Of a DNA stretch of 64,000 bases, positions 28,301-35,602 are shown one piece after another. The first letter of the stretch is position 1. Each line of letters begins with the position of its first letter. Position numbers and translations under genes: made by a program. The notes under the pieces were generated by a model. That model had not been told where the DNA came from. It searched no databases and saw only the letters and a program-made list of their open reading frames with translations. The stretch comes from Puniceicoccaceae bacterium (lineage in GTDB: Bacteria > Verrucomicrobiota > Verrucomicrobiia > Opitutales > Coraliomargaritaceae), in NCBI GenBank assembly GCA_002729725.1, contig PBYS01000094.1, positions 1 to 64,000 of the forward strand. The letters are read 5' to 3'.

Positions 28301-28496
28301 CTTCGCCGGCCTCTTGCCAGTGCTATTTGAGACCAGCCTACAAGCGCAATTCCTCATTCCCATGGCCATCTCGCTCAGCTTCGGCGTGCTCTTTGCCACC
28401 TTCATCACCCTGCTCTTAGTCCCCGCATTTTACTCGATCCTAGAAGACCTTCGAGAAACCTGCGTTGGAAACAAACATTCACATAAGCGTGCTTAG
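25308..28496 (+). CDS. RND-family efflux permease (HAE1/AcrB-like)
   Basis: 1062 residues, full length for an RND pump. N-terminal TM1 and a large periplasmic loop are followed by a helix bundle (about 335-540), a second loop and a last bundle (about 880-1050). The proton-relay motif VVDDAIIVGES in TM4 is present. The matching segment near TM10 reads VVVNDSLVLVDFINQE, typical of the branch that lacks the AcrB lysine. It exports drugs or other amphiphiles using the proton gradient. Substrate is unknown. It is the last gene of the efflux operon. Confidence 0.92.
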   Translation: MIRWFTQNGVAANLLAGIIIVAGLFTAMSIKLELFPELDLDMVSVAVPYPGAAPEEVESGIIELIEDRIQDVDGVKKITATAGEGYGSVLVEVERGYDATEVSDKIKVRVDAIDNFPEEAEEPQVEELLLRNEVISLAVYGDADVKTLKEIAEYIRDELNVRERITQVDIKGVAEFEISINVSEIALRQYGLTFDDVVQAIRNTSVDIPGGSIKSRGGEILLRTTGKAYTGAGFEGMPIITRADGSVVRVRDLASVEDGFVDDPIITEFNGQRAVLLRIYAVGDESALDVSGRVQSFAQTIDADLPAGIQVEAFRDFTYYLKGRLQMLIENGLYGLLLVLLILTLFLRPSLAFFVMLGIPISFLGSMLFLPMLGISINLASLFGFILVLGIVVDDAIIVGESVFTQFQKHGGPGVEASVAGTKRVSIPVTFAVLTTIVAFLPILTIPGFLGKFFYPIPVVVIATLIWSLIESKLVLPYHLTLCNVGGGSRGEINWLQRQQRKVADGLERFIEHRYRPVLKRAIQFRYATVAAFVGTLMIMFGMLAGKHLPFVFFPPVPSDYIVAKLVMPEGTPVELTTRAIEQMNDGLNQLIEEVKEEGHGEPFDNVVITIGGQPFEGNGDPINASGSNTGTHIAEIAVELVKREDLPGGGNIESLSAPNLANRWRDMIGPVAGVKELSFNANAAGAAGMPIDIQLSGRDFDSLQAVSEAIKAKLATYEGLFDIKDNYSSGKREIKLDIRPSAEPLGLRQSDLGRQVRAAFYGVEAQRIQRGRDDIKVMVRYPLDERQSVENLEDLRIRTFDGHEVPFDEVADFKITDGFSSITRVDRRRVINITADADKNIADLGLIKADLKGKQELDGFLSSLMKDYPGVSWTFEGEAREQADIFASLQQMTLIALFIIYALLAIPLKSYIQPVIVMIVIPFGLIGAIGGHIIMGQPMSILSVLGFVALAGVVVNDSLVLVDFINQERAQGMPLRKAIEEAGALRFRPIILTSLTTFAGLLPVLFETSLQAQFLIPMAISLSFGVLFATFITLLLVPAFYSILEDLRETCVGNKHSHKRA

Positions 28497-28541
28497 CAGA
28501 CGCACGCACAAAACCTAAATTCCACCAATCGACGACTAGTT

Positions 28542-28823
28542 ATGCCTTCCCGCGGACGCCATCAAAGCACCTCTAAAGAATGCCGACAGATGATCAAAAA
28601 GATCGAAGCGCTCGATGGGGTCATTGGTGTGATCATTGGGCATTCCTACGGCGGCAAATCACTCGGTAAACAAAGCCGCACAGGCAGCGTTAAAGTGCAG
28701 CGTATCGAACAAGCAGGCATCAAAGCTGCCACTCAAAGTGCAAAAGGCCTGCAAGAACTCTTTATCCGCACAAAAGCAGGACACGAAAATACAGTCGCCG
28801 AAAAAATCACGGCCTTATCTTAG
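28542..28823 (+). CDS. Small basic protein, possibly DUF2103-like
   Basis: 93 residues, basic, with no signal or membrane segment. The C-terminal half (VKVQRIEQAGIKAATQSAKG, then LQELFIRTK) resembles DUF2103 proteins, which have a similar gly-rich stretch and a QE-F-V-T motif. That match is from memory and weak. It starts 46 bp after the RND permease stop and could be read through from that operon. Confidence 0.5.
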   Translation: MPSRGRHQSTSKECRQMIKKIEALDGVIGVIIGHSYGGKSLGKQSRTGSVKVQRIEQAGIKAATQSAKGLQELFIRTKAGHENTVAEKITALS

Positions 28824-28860
28824 CGCACGCGATCAGTGCTACACCCCAAACTCAGCGAAT

Positions 28861-28932
28861 CCTCAATCCTATGGATTGGGGCCGGAACGAATCGATGCCC
28901 GCAACAACACTCCCCGGTTCGAAGAACCGAGG
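28861..28932. other. Two hairpins in a 198-bp intergenic gap
   Basis: CCTCAATCC/GGATTGGGG (28861-28881) forms a 9-bp stem with one G-U pair on the + strand. CCCCGGTTC/GAACCGAGG (28912-28932) forms a 9-bp stem with a G-U pair when read on the minus strand. No T-run follows either. They could be a terminator region, a dispersed repeat or a small RNA. Confidence 0.35.
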
Positions 28933-29021
28933 CTTCTAACTCAGCGTATGAACCCCCAGAAATCTCTGAATTATCTGAACTCTCACTTGTAAGCAGAACA
29001 TTCAATGCTTAGCTTGCTCCC

Positions 29022-29225
29022 ATGGCAGAACAAGGATCAACAGGAAACGTCATCGCTGCGCTATGCAGCTTTTTCATACCGGGACTAGGACAATTAGTAC
29101 AAGGCCGCCTACTGATGGCGCTCATCCATTTTGTCCTCGCAAGTATGCTATGGGTCATACTCATGGGCTGGGTGATTCACCTTTGGTCCATCTTAGACGC
29201 CGCATTGTTTAAGCCTAAATCTTAG
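29022..29225 (+). CDS. Small two-helix membrane protein
   Basis: 67 residues. A motif FFIPGLGQLVQGR precedes a hydrophobic stretch (ALIHFVLASMLWVILMGWVI) and a short end with LWSILDAALF. This FIPGLGQ-type pattern recurs in small bacterial membrane proteins of unknown role, related in look to TM2/DUF5683-type domains. Probably inner membrane. It lies 29 bp before the FMN reductase gene. Confidence 0.65.
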   Translation: MAEQGSTGNVIAALCSFFIPGLGQLVQGRLLMALIHFVLASMLWVILMGWVIHLWSILDAALFKPKS

Positions 29226-29254
29226 TTTTCGAAACAAAATACCTCCTGCTACAA

Positions 29255-29794
29255 ATGAATAAGCCGACCATACTCGCATTTGCTGCCAGCACCAGCAGCC
29301 AATCCATCAATAAACAACTCGCCGAGTACGCAGCCAATGCCCTGCCTGAAGTGCAGGTGAGAGTGATCGATTTAAACGATTTTACAGCTCCCATGTATTC
29401 AGTCGACGCAGAAGCCAAGGATGGAATCCCAGCCAGTGCGAAAGCCTTCGTCGCAGAAATCGAAGCAGCCGATGGTATCATTCTCTCGCTAGCGGAGCAT
29501 AATGGCAGTTATACCGCAGCCTTTAAAAGTCTCTTCGACTGGGGCACGCGCCATAAACATAAAATTTGGTCCGAAAAGCCGATGCTACTACTTAGCACAT
29601 CTCCAGGCGCACGCGGCGGGGCCACAGTGCTGGGAACCGCAAGCAGCAGCTTCCCACATTTAGGCGCCAAAATTGCCGCGACCTTCTCGCTGCCCTCCTT
29701 CAGCAACAATTTTTCAAGTGCAGACGGCATCCAAGACGAAACACTCAAAAAGAACTTTGCCCGAAAATTGGCCGAATTTCGTTCGACTTTCTAA
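29255..29794 (+). CDS. NADPH-dependent FMN reductase family protein
   Basis: 179 residues with a flavodoxin-like fold. The N-terminal phosphate loop is FAASTSSQSINKQLA, the middle motif LSLAEHNGSYTAAFKSLFDW matches the E-(Y/H)-N segment of the family, and LLLSTSPGARGG is the second flavin-binding loop. Such proteins reduce flavins, quinones, chromate or azo compounds with NAD(P)H in the cytoplasm. The physiological substrate cannot be told. Confidence 0.85.
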   Translation: MNKPTILAFAASTSSQSINKQLAEYAANALPEVQVRVIDLNDFTAPMYSVDAEAKDGIPASAKAFVAEIEAADGIILSLAEHNGSYTAAFKSLFDWGTRHKHKIWSEKPMLLLSTSPGARGGATVLGTASSSFPHLGAKIAATFSLPSFSNNFSSADGIQDETLKKNFARKLAEFRSTF

Positions 29795-30073
29795 AAAAAA
29801 TTCACCTGCCCTCCCAGATCCCGCAAAGCACATTGAAACAAATGCCCAGCTACGCGTAGCGAATTGATTGCCACTTCCCTGAAGTGTCCAATTTTCACCA
29901 CTAAGTGCGCAAAACTTATACTTTTCTGCACCCATGATTAATCATTCAAACCCGATTAACAGGAACAAAGTAGTTTTTTTTCAAATACGACAACGAGCAT
30001 AAATCATATTTTAGTTACCTACATCGATTTTGATGTTTGACTACAGATTTTAGCGTAGTAGCAACTTGCGCCC
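29795..30073. other. Intergenic region before PEP-CTERM gene
   Basis: 279 bp with no gene. It holds a perfect 12-bp palindrome GCTACGCGTAGC (29849-29860) and a 6-bp hairpin CACTTC/GAAGTG (29872-29886) that may end the reductase transcript. The remainder is AT-rich, with a T8 run near 29980, and probably contains the promoter of the next gene. Confidence 0.4.
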
Positions 30074-30952
30074 ATGGGATCTAAATTTGGAGCATATAGT
30101 CTTTTCTTCGCAACACTAAGTGTCGCGAGTGCCGCCATTGATATTTCATTTTCCTCTGTTACTGTCTATGACAGTGGCAATGGTTTAGATGAATATCGAT
30201 TCGTCAATGCAGCAACAGTGGATGGTGAATCGTTGGACGTCATTCTAACAGTAAACTCGACCAGCGCAGGAGTGGACTATGGCGATGGTGCTTTAGTCAA
30301 CGGAGGCAGTGGTCTCGGCGGAAATAATGAGTACGGCCTATCGACTGTAGATGGAAATGGCAACTCCAGCGATGGCAACGAGTCTATATTTTTTGTGATC
30401 GCCTCAGATACCGACGCATATGTGAGCTTCAACCTACGCTTTATTGACGCGAACGAAAATGCCTTTGCGGTGACCGACACTGTAATCGTGCAAGTCTATG
30501 ATATTGATCAAGACGCAACCGGTAATGATTTCTCGGATACATTTGGAGTCATCAGCTCAGAGACAGTGAATGGAGTGATGCTAAATGATCCCACTAACCT
30601 AGCGGTCAGCACGCTCACATACGACAGCACCGAATATGAAATCGCAACTTTAGCAGCTGGCGAGAGCACGAATTACCTAGTCACAGGAAATGTCGACAAT
30701 TCCACAACTGCCTCGGGTCAAGAGCAGCACACCGCCTCAGTTGTTTATTCTCAAATTGGAACAGATGGCGTTGAGTTCCTCTGGGGAATTACAGGCACTT
30801 CAGGCAGTCGCCGCGGCCTATTCCTATCGGCCACGAATCCACCTTTAGTTGAAGTCAACGCTCCCGGAGTCCCAGAACCCGCATCAACTGTCCTCTGGCT
30901 AGGCTTAGCCTGCGGCCTCTTCGGTCTGCAACGCCGTCAATTTCGTAAATAA
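30074..30952 (+). CDS. Secreted PEP-CTERM protein
   Basis: 292 residues. An N-terminal signal peptide (LFFATLSVASAA) precedes a beta-rich, Ser/Thr/Asp/Gly-rich body of unknown fold. The tail has the PEP-CTERM tripartite signal: VPEPAST, a hydrophobic helix (VLWLGLACGLFGL) and a basic end (QRRQFRK). Known biology: an exosortase in the inner membrane cuts at this signal and the protein reaches the surface or matrix. No exosortase gene lies in the window. Structural or biofilm role is inferred only. Confidence 0.85.
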   Translation: MGSKFGAYSLFFATLSVASAAIDISFSSVTVYDSGNGLDEYRFVNAATVDGESLDVILTVNSTSAGVDYGDGALVNGGSGLGGNNEYGLSTVDGNGNSSDGNESIFFVIASDTDAYVSFNLRFIDANENAFAVTDTVIVQVYDIDQDATGNDFSDTFGVISSETVNGVMLNDPTNLAVSTLTYDSTEYEIATLAAGESTNYLVTGNVDNSTTASGQEQHTASVVYSQIGTDGVEFLWGITGTSGSRRGLFLSATNPPLVEVNAPGVPEPASTVLWLGLACGLFGLQRRQFRK

Positions 30953-31194
30953 GCGAGTGCGTAGTTGCCGGCTATCGGTAACAACTGAGAGACGGTGAAA
31001 GACCTCTAGATTTTAAGATCTTCAAAAACTGAACTATGCTGTGTGCAGAATTCTACCAGAAACACCTCCAAAGTATCTGACTCTTCAATTATTTTTTCGG
31101 CAAAAACTCCAGAGTGGCCGATGGTCACCAGAAGGTCGAGTGCTTCGCCATCTACGGCAGACCTTCGTCAATCCTATCATGCTGGATTTTGTTT

Positions 31195-31259
31195 AACCAC
31201 GGATGGAAACGGATATGATTCCTTCTTTTTCATTTTCTGATCCGTGTTAATCCGTGGTT
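31195..31259. repeat. CACGGAT-type inverted repeat
   Basis: AACCACGGAT (31195-31204) and ATCCGTGGTT (31250-31259) are inverted, with inner partial copies AACGGAT (31208-31214) and ATCCGTGTT (31240-31248). It sits in the 346-bp gene-free gap (30953-31298) between convergent genes. The rest of the gap shows nothing I can support. Confidence 0.6.
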
Positions 31260-31298
31260 TAATATTCTCTTTTTATTTCTCTGCATCAGGACTGGCAC

Positions 31299-32957
31299 TC
31301 AACCGAGCAACTCTTCGGCGTGCGCTCTGGCGGAGGCGGACTTGCGGTCGCCTAGCATGCGAGCGAGCTCTTCGAGACGAGCCTCGCGACTGTCCCCGAG
31401 CGGGGCAATGGTGACAGCGGTTGAATTTTCGTCCTGCGATTTGGTGACGACGTAATGATTATGTGCCAGCGAAGCCACTTGTGGCAAGTGAGTGACACAG
31501 AGGACCTGGTGCTTCTTAGCCAGGCGGGCGAGCTCAGCCCCGACGGCGCGTCCGACTTCGCCGCCGACGTTGGCATCGACTTCGTCGAAGACGAGCAGCG
31601 GCGTGGCATCGGCCTCTGCCAGCACAGTCTTGAGCGCGAGCATGACCCGGGCGGTCTCACCGCTGGAGGCGATTTTATTGAGTGGCTGCAGGTCTTGTCC
31701 AGCGTTGGGGGCAAAGAGGAATCGGCAATGACTATCGCCGTGCTCGTGCAGCTTGCTGTCAGCGATGAGTTGGATCTCTAGCCGCGCTTTTTTAAAGCCG
31801 AGGGCTTGCAATAAGTCGGCCGCTTTTTGGGCGAGCGTCTTAGCAGCTTTTTTGCGAGCCGTGGTCAACTTGAGGGCTTGCTTGCGCAGCTCGGCTTCGA
31901 GTGCGGCAGCGGCCTTGCGTTTTTGATTCAACACGCCATCGAGGTCTCCCTGGATGGCTATTTTTTGGGCGAGCTCTTCACGCTTGGACAACACGGCTGC
32001 CACACTGCCGCCATATTTACGACGCAGTTCTTGCCACAGACTCATGCGCTCGGTGGCGGCCTCGATGGCCTCGCTGTCAAAGTCATAATCGTCGGCGAGG
32101 TGCCCGACTTCTTCGCCGAGGTCTTGAAGTTCGAGCTGTAAACTGCGAGCGCGTTCGAGCAATGGCTGCGAGCCTTCGTCAAGCTCGACCAATTCTTCGA
32201 GCCGCAAGAGTACGGCAGCGAGCTGATCATTGATGCTTTGCTCCCCGATCAGCCCTTCGGCGCATGCATTAGCCAGTCCCACAAGTTCCTGCGCGCTGGA
32301 CATACGGGTATAATCCCGCTCGAGCTCTTCGATCGACTCCTCGCTGACTTCTACAGCGTCGATCCGCTTAATTTGTTGGCGCACAAATTCAAGCTCGTCA
32401 GCATCTAAACGTTCGCCGGTTTCGAGAGCCTCAATCTCGCGCAGTGCGCTGCGCCAGTCTGCGTATTGCTCGGCAAAGCGGAGGCCTGCGGTAGTGTTGC
32501 CGGCATAGGTGTCCAGCATCTCGAGCTGACGCTTCTCTTGGAAGAGCTTTTGCGGTTCACCGGGACCATGAAAATCGATCCAGGACTCGCCGAGTGCTTG
32601 CAGCTGTGCCAAAGTGGCCATTTGACCGTTAATTTGTATGCGTGGAATCTTAGTACGGTGCACACTGCGCTGGAGAAGTAACACCCCATCTTCACAAGCG
32701 GGCAGGCCTGCGTTGTCCAATAAACGATCAATCATCTGCGACTCCGCAAAATAAAGCGCGGCTTCAACCTCGAGCAGGTCTTGGCCCTGACGAATCATAC
32801 TTTTATCGGTGCGCGCGCCAGACAACAAGCCCAAGGCGCCAAGTAGCACACTTTTACCCGCACCCGTTTCGCCAGTGACCGAGGTAAAGCCGGACTCAAA
32901 CTCTAAGGTCACTTCTTCGAGTAGTGCGAGATTCTTGATGCGTATATGTTGCAGCAT
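31299..32957 (-). CDS. recN: DNA repair protein RecN
   Basis: 552 residues, normal for RecN, an SMC-like ATPase that acts early in double-strand break repair. N-terminal IRIKNLALLEEV with Walker A GETGAGKS, a long central coiled coil (about 150-370), the signature segment ASSGETARVMLALK and Walker B PLLVFDEVDANVGG all appear in order. It is the second gene after the Yip1-like gene, 24 bp downstream, so probably co-transcribed. The SOS box, if any, would lie upstream of that pair and I did not recognise one. Confidence 0.95.
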   Translation of the reverse strand: MLQHIRIKNLALLEEVTLEFESGFTSVTGETGAGKSVLLGALGLLSGARTDKSMIRQGQDLLEVEAALYFAESQMIDRLLDNAGLPACEDGVLLLQRSVHRTKIPRIQINGQMATLAQLQALGESWIDFHGPGEPQKLFQEKRQLEMLDTYAGNTTAGLRFAEQYADWRSALREIEALETGERLDADELEFVRQQIKRIDAVEVSEESIEELERDYTRMSSAQELVGLANACAEGLIGEQSINDQLAAVLLRLEELVELDEGSQPLLERARSLQLELQDLGEEVGHLADDYDFDSEAIEAATERMSLWQELRRKYGGSVAAVLSKREELAQKIAIQGDLDGVLNQKRKAAAALEAELRKQALKLTTARKKAAKTLAQKAADLLQALGFKKARLEIQLIADSKLHEHGDSHCRFLFAPNAGQDLQPLNKIASSGETARVMLALKTVLAEADATPLLVFDEVDANVGGEVGRAVGAELARLAKKHQVLCVTHLPQVASLAHNHYVVTKSQDENSTAVTIAPLGDSREARLEELARMLGDRKSASARAHAEELLG

Positions 32958-32981
32958 AGGATGTGGATCTAAATGCGAGTC

Positions 32982-33539
32982 TTAAAGGACTGTTGAAACA
33001 AGTTGTATGAGTAGCGTCAGTGGAAAAATACTGACTAAGGCAGTAACAATCAGGCAGAGAAAAGTTTTGAGCACCGACAAGCGCAAAGCACTAGCCAGCG
33101 AAAGCAATAAGATCACGTAACCATAAAGAAAGCCTAGAAAGAAGAGCCAGTAATAATTAGCCAGCTCGGCGGCATCCTGCTGAGCACCCAAAACAAATAT
33201 GAGCGCACCGAATAAACAGAGCCAGGGCAAGAGCCCGAGCCCCAATGCGACACGCACCTCGCGCACGACAGCCTGTCCACCGAACCAACGAGAAAAATTG
33301 CGCAGCAACCAGCCAAAGAGGAACAGGCCCACCAGCCCCAACAATGCGCCCATCACATAATAGGTGATTCCAGCCTCTGGATCGGCTAAATAAAAGCGGT
33401 CTGCCTGCACCATGCCGAAGAGCATCGCCACCACCAGAGCGAGCCGATGCCCCCCGCCGGATTCAATTAGGCCTTGCATCGTTTGCGCTGGCTTATACCA
33501 GAGCGTGAGCACATAGAATGGATTGGTTCGTTCAGTCAT
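32982..33539 (-). CDS. Yip1-like membrane protein
   Basis: 185 residues with five likely membrane helices. The N-terminus NPFYVLTLWYKPAQTMQGLI resembles the start of Yip1-domain proteins (W..P..T...), and the hydrophobic pattern fits. Bacterial members have no defined role. It is upstream of recN by 24 bp and divergent from the ABC-F gene. Confidence 0.6.
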   Translation of the reverse strand: MTERTNPFYVLTLWYKPAQTMQGLIESGGGHRLALVVAMLFGMVQADRFYLADPEAGITYYVMGALLGLVGLFLFGWLLRNFSRWFGGQAVVREVRVALGLGLLPWLCLFGALIFVLGAQQDAAELANYYWLFFLGFLYGYVILLLSLASALRLSVLKTFLCLIVTALVSIFPLTLLIQLVSTVL

Positions 33540-33603
33540 AGGTCGACTAGCAGGGAAGACCGAAGAAACGAATCAGGCAAGTCTCTGTATACACTATCGA
33601 CAT

Positions 33604-35535
33604 ATGCTTACCGTTTCCCAGATCAGTAAAGGCTTCGGCCAAAAAACTCTCTTCACCGACATCTCCTTGCGCCTATTACGCGGCGAACGGATAGGCCTGG
33701 TAGGCCCGAATGGTGCCGGCAAAACGACGCTCTTTTCCATCATCATGGGCGAACTAGAGGCCGACAGCGGTGAAATCGAGCTGGAACGCGGCACTCGAAT
33801 CGGCTTCCTCCCCCAGGAAAGTGCACCCGCCGGCGACGAGACAGTGGCCGAACTGGCGACCTCAATCAGTCCGGAGTTCACCCAAATCTACAAGACTCTA
33901 CGCGAAGTCCCCGATCCCGATGCGCCGGAGCGCTTAGCAGCCGTCGAACGTTTCATCGAGCTCGATGGCTACAATCTGGAAGCCAAAGCGAAACGCATCT
34001 TAGCAGGGCTGGCCTTCCGCCACGAGGACTACGACATGCCTGCCAAGACCTTGAGCGGCGGCTGGATCATGCGCGCCCACTTGGCACGCCTATTAGTGAT
34101 GGAGCCAGACCTGCTAATGCTGGACGAGCCGACCAATCACCTGGACCTGGAAACTCTGGGCTGGTTTCAGAACCAGCTCAAGCGCTACTCAGGCGCGATT
34201 CTGACGATTTCGCACGACCGCGAATTTCTCAATGCAATCTGCGATGGCATCGTGGAGATTGCGCACAGCAAATTGCACCGCTACGTCGGCAACTACGAAA
34301 AGTATCTAAAAGAAAAAGCCGAACGCGAAGCGCAACACCTCGCTGCGTATAATAACCAACAACGCGAGATCGCACATTTGGAAGACTTCGTGCGTCGCTT
34401 CCGTGCCAAGGCCAGTAAGGCCAGCCAAGCGCAAGCGCGGATGAAGCAACTGGAAAAGATGGAGCGGATCGCTCCGCCCGAAAGCGCGGCCGACACCATT
34501 CATTTCAAATTTCCACAGCCTCAGCGCAGCGGGCAACGGATCGCGACACTGACCAATGTCAAGCAGGCCTATGGCGATCACGTGGTGTATGAAGACATTA
34601 GCCTCGAAATCGAAAAGGGACAAAACACCGTGCTGGTCGGGCCCAACGGCGCCGGCAAGTCCACACTACTCAAGATTTTAGCCGAAATGATCCCGATCCA
34701 AGCCGGCACCCGCGAGCTCGGCCACAATGTGACGGTGGGCTACTTTTCCCAGCAGCGGGTGGAGGTGCTGGACATGGAGCGCAACGTGCTCGACGAAGCG
34801 ATGGACCGCACCTCAGGCACCAGCGAGCAAAGCGTGCGCAGTATCTTGGGCGCCTTCCTGTTTCGGGGCGACGACGTCTTTAAAAAGGTTAAAGTGCTCA
34901 GCGGGGGCGAAAAGAGCCGCTTGGCGCTAGTAAAATTACTACTCGCACCGCCAAACTTTCTACTACTTGACGAGCCGACCACGCACTTGGACATGCCCAG
35001 TATCGACGCACTGATCAGCGCTCTCAAAGACTACACCGGCACGCTGCTTTTTGTGAGTCACGACGTGCACTTCATTCGCGCGATCGCAGAGAGCACCATT
35101 CAAATCCAAGCCGGACAAGTCACCCACTACGCCGGCAATTACGATTATTATCTACGCAAATCCGGCGCCGAATCTGAGCAAAGTGGACTGATAGCAGGCC
35201 TGAAAAACGCCTGCCCCGACGGTGCGCCCGCGAGCGAAGGCAAACACCTGACAATCAGCGCGAAGGAGCGCCGGCGCATTGCCGCCGAAGAGCGAAAGGC
35301 CAACAACAAAAAACGCAAACAAGCAGAAGCGCGCGTAGCCAAGGTCGAAGCCGAAATCATGCAACTTGAGGCCGAGCAAGCAGAGCTATCGAAGCAGCTG
35401 GAAGATCCCAATGCCTACACGGATCCCGCCGCAGCCAAGGAGCTCAACATTAAGGCTGCTCGCATCGCCAAATATCTCGAAGAAAAGAACTACGAGTGGG
35501 AACTCGCCTCTGAGGAGTTGAGTCACATTAACTAA
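33604..35535 (+). CDS. ABC-F family ATPase (Uup/YheS-like)
   Basis: 643 residues with two ABC domains and no membrane segment. Walker A GPNGAGKT and GPNGAGKS, signatures LSGGW and LSGGEKSR, and Walker B LLMLDEPTNHLD and FLLLDEPTTHLD are all present. An arm-like insert and inter-domain linker (about 240-320) precede the second domain, and a charged coiled coil ends the protein (about 560-640). ABC-F proteins act on the ribosome during stalled translation or, for Uup, in DNA processing. The ATG at 33604 matches the family's start; an open frame upstream (33523) overlaps the divergent gene. Confidence 0.9.
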   Translation: MLTVSQISKGFGQKTLFTDISLRLLRGERIGLVGPNGAGKTTLFSIIMGELEADSGEIELERGTRIGFLPQESAPAGDETVAELATSISPEFTQIYKTLREVPDPDAPERLAAVERFIELDGYNLEAKAKRILAGLAFRHEDYDMPAKTLSGGWIMRAHLARLLVMEPDLLMLDEPTNHLDLETLGWFQNQLKRYSGAILTISHDREFLNAICDGIVEIAHSKLHRYVGNYEKYLKEKAEREAQHLAAYNNQQREIAHLEDFVRRFRAKASKASQAQARMKQLEKMERIAPPESAADTIHFKFPQPQRSGQRIATLTNVKQAYGDHVVYEDISLEIEKGQNTVLVGPNGAGKSTLLKILAEMIPIQAGTRELGHNVTVGYFSQQRVEVLDMERNVLDEAMDRTSGTSEQSVRSILGAFLFRGDDVFKKVKVLSGGEKSRLALVKLLLAPPNFLLLDEPTTHLDMPSIDALISALKDYTGTLLFVSHDVHFIRAIAESTIQIQAGQVTHYAGNYDYYLRKSGAESEQSGLIAGLKNACPDGAPASEGKHLTISAKERRRIAAEERKANNKKRKQAEARVAKVEAEIMQLEAEQAELSKQLEDPNAYTDPAAAKELNIKAARIAKYLEEKNYEWELASEELSHIN

Positions 35536-35602
35536 ATCATCTTCTCCCCTATTACCTATTTACGTATTTTCGCTTTACAAGCTACGTTGAAAAGCGAACC
35601 TT

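Noticed and set aside
28911-28935. tRNA T-arm-like sequence CGGTTCGAAG
   Set aside because: No acceptor, D or anticodon arms can be folded around it on either strand.
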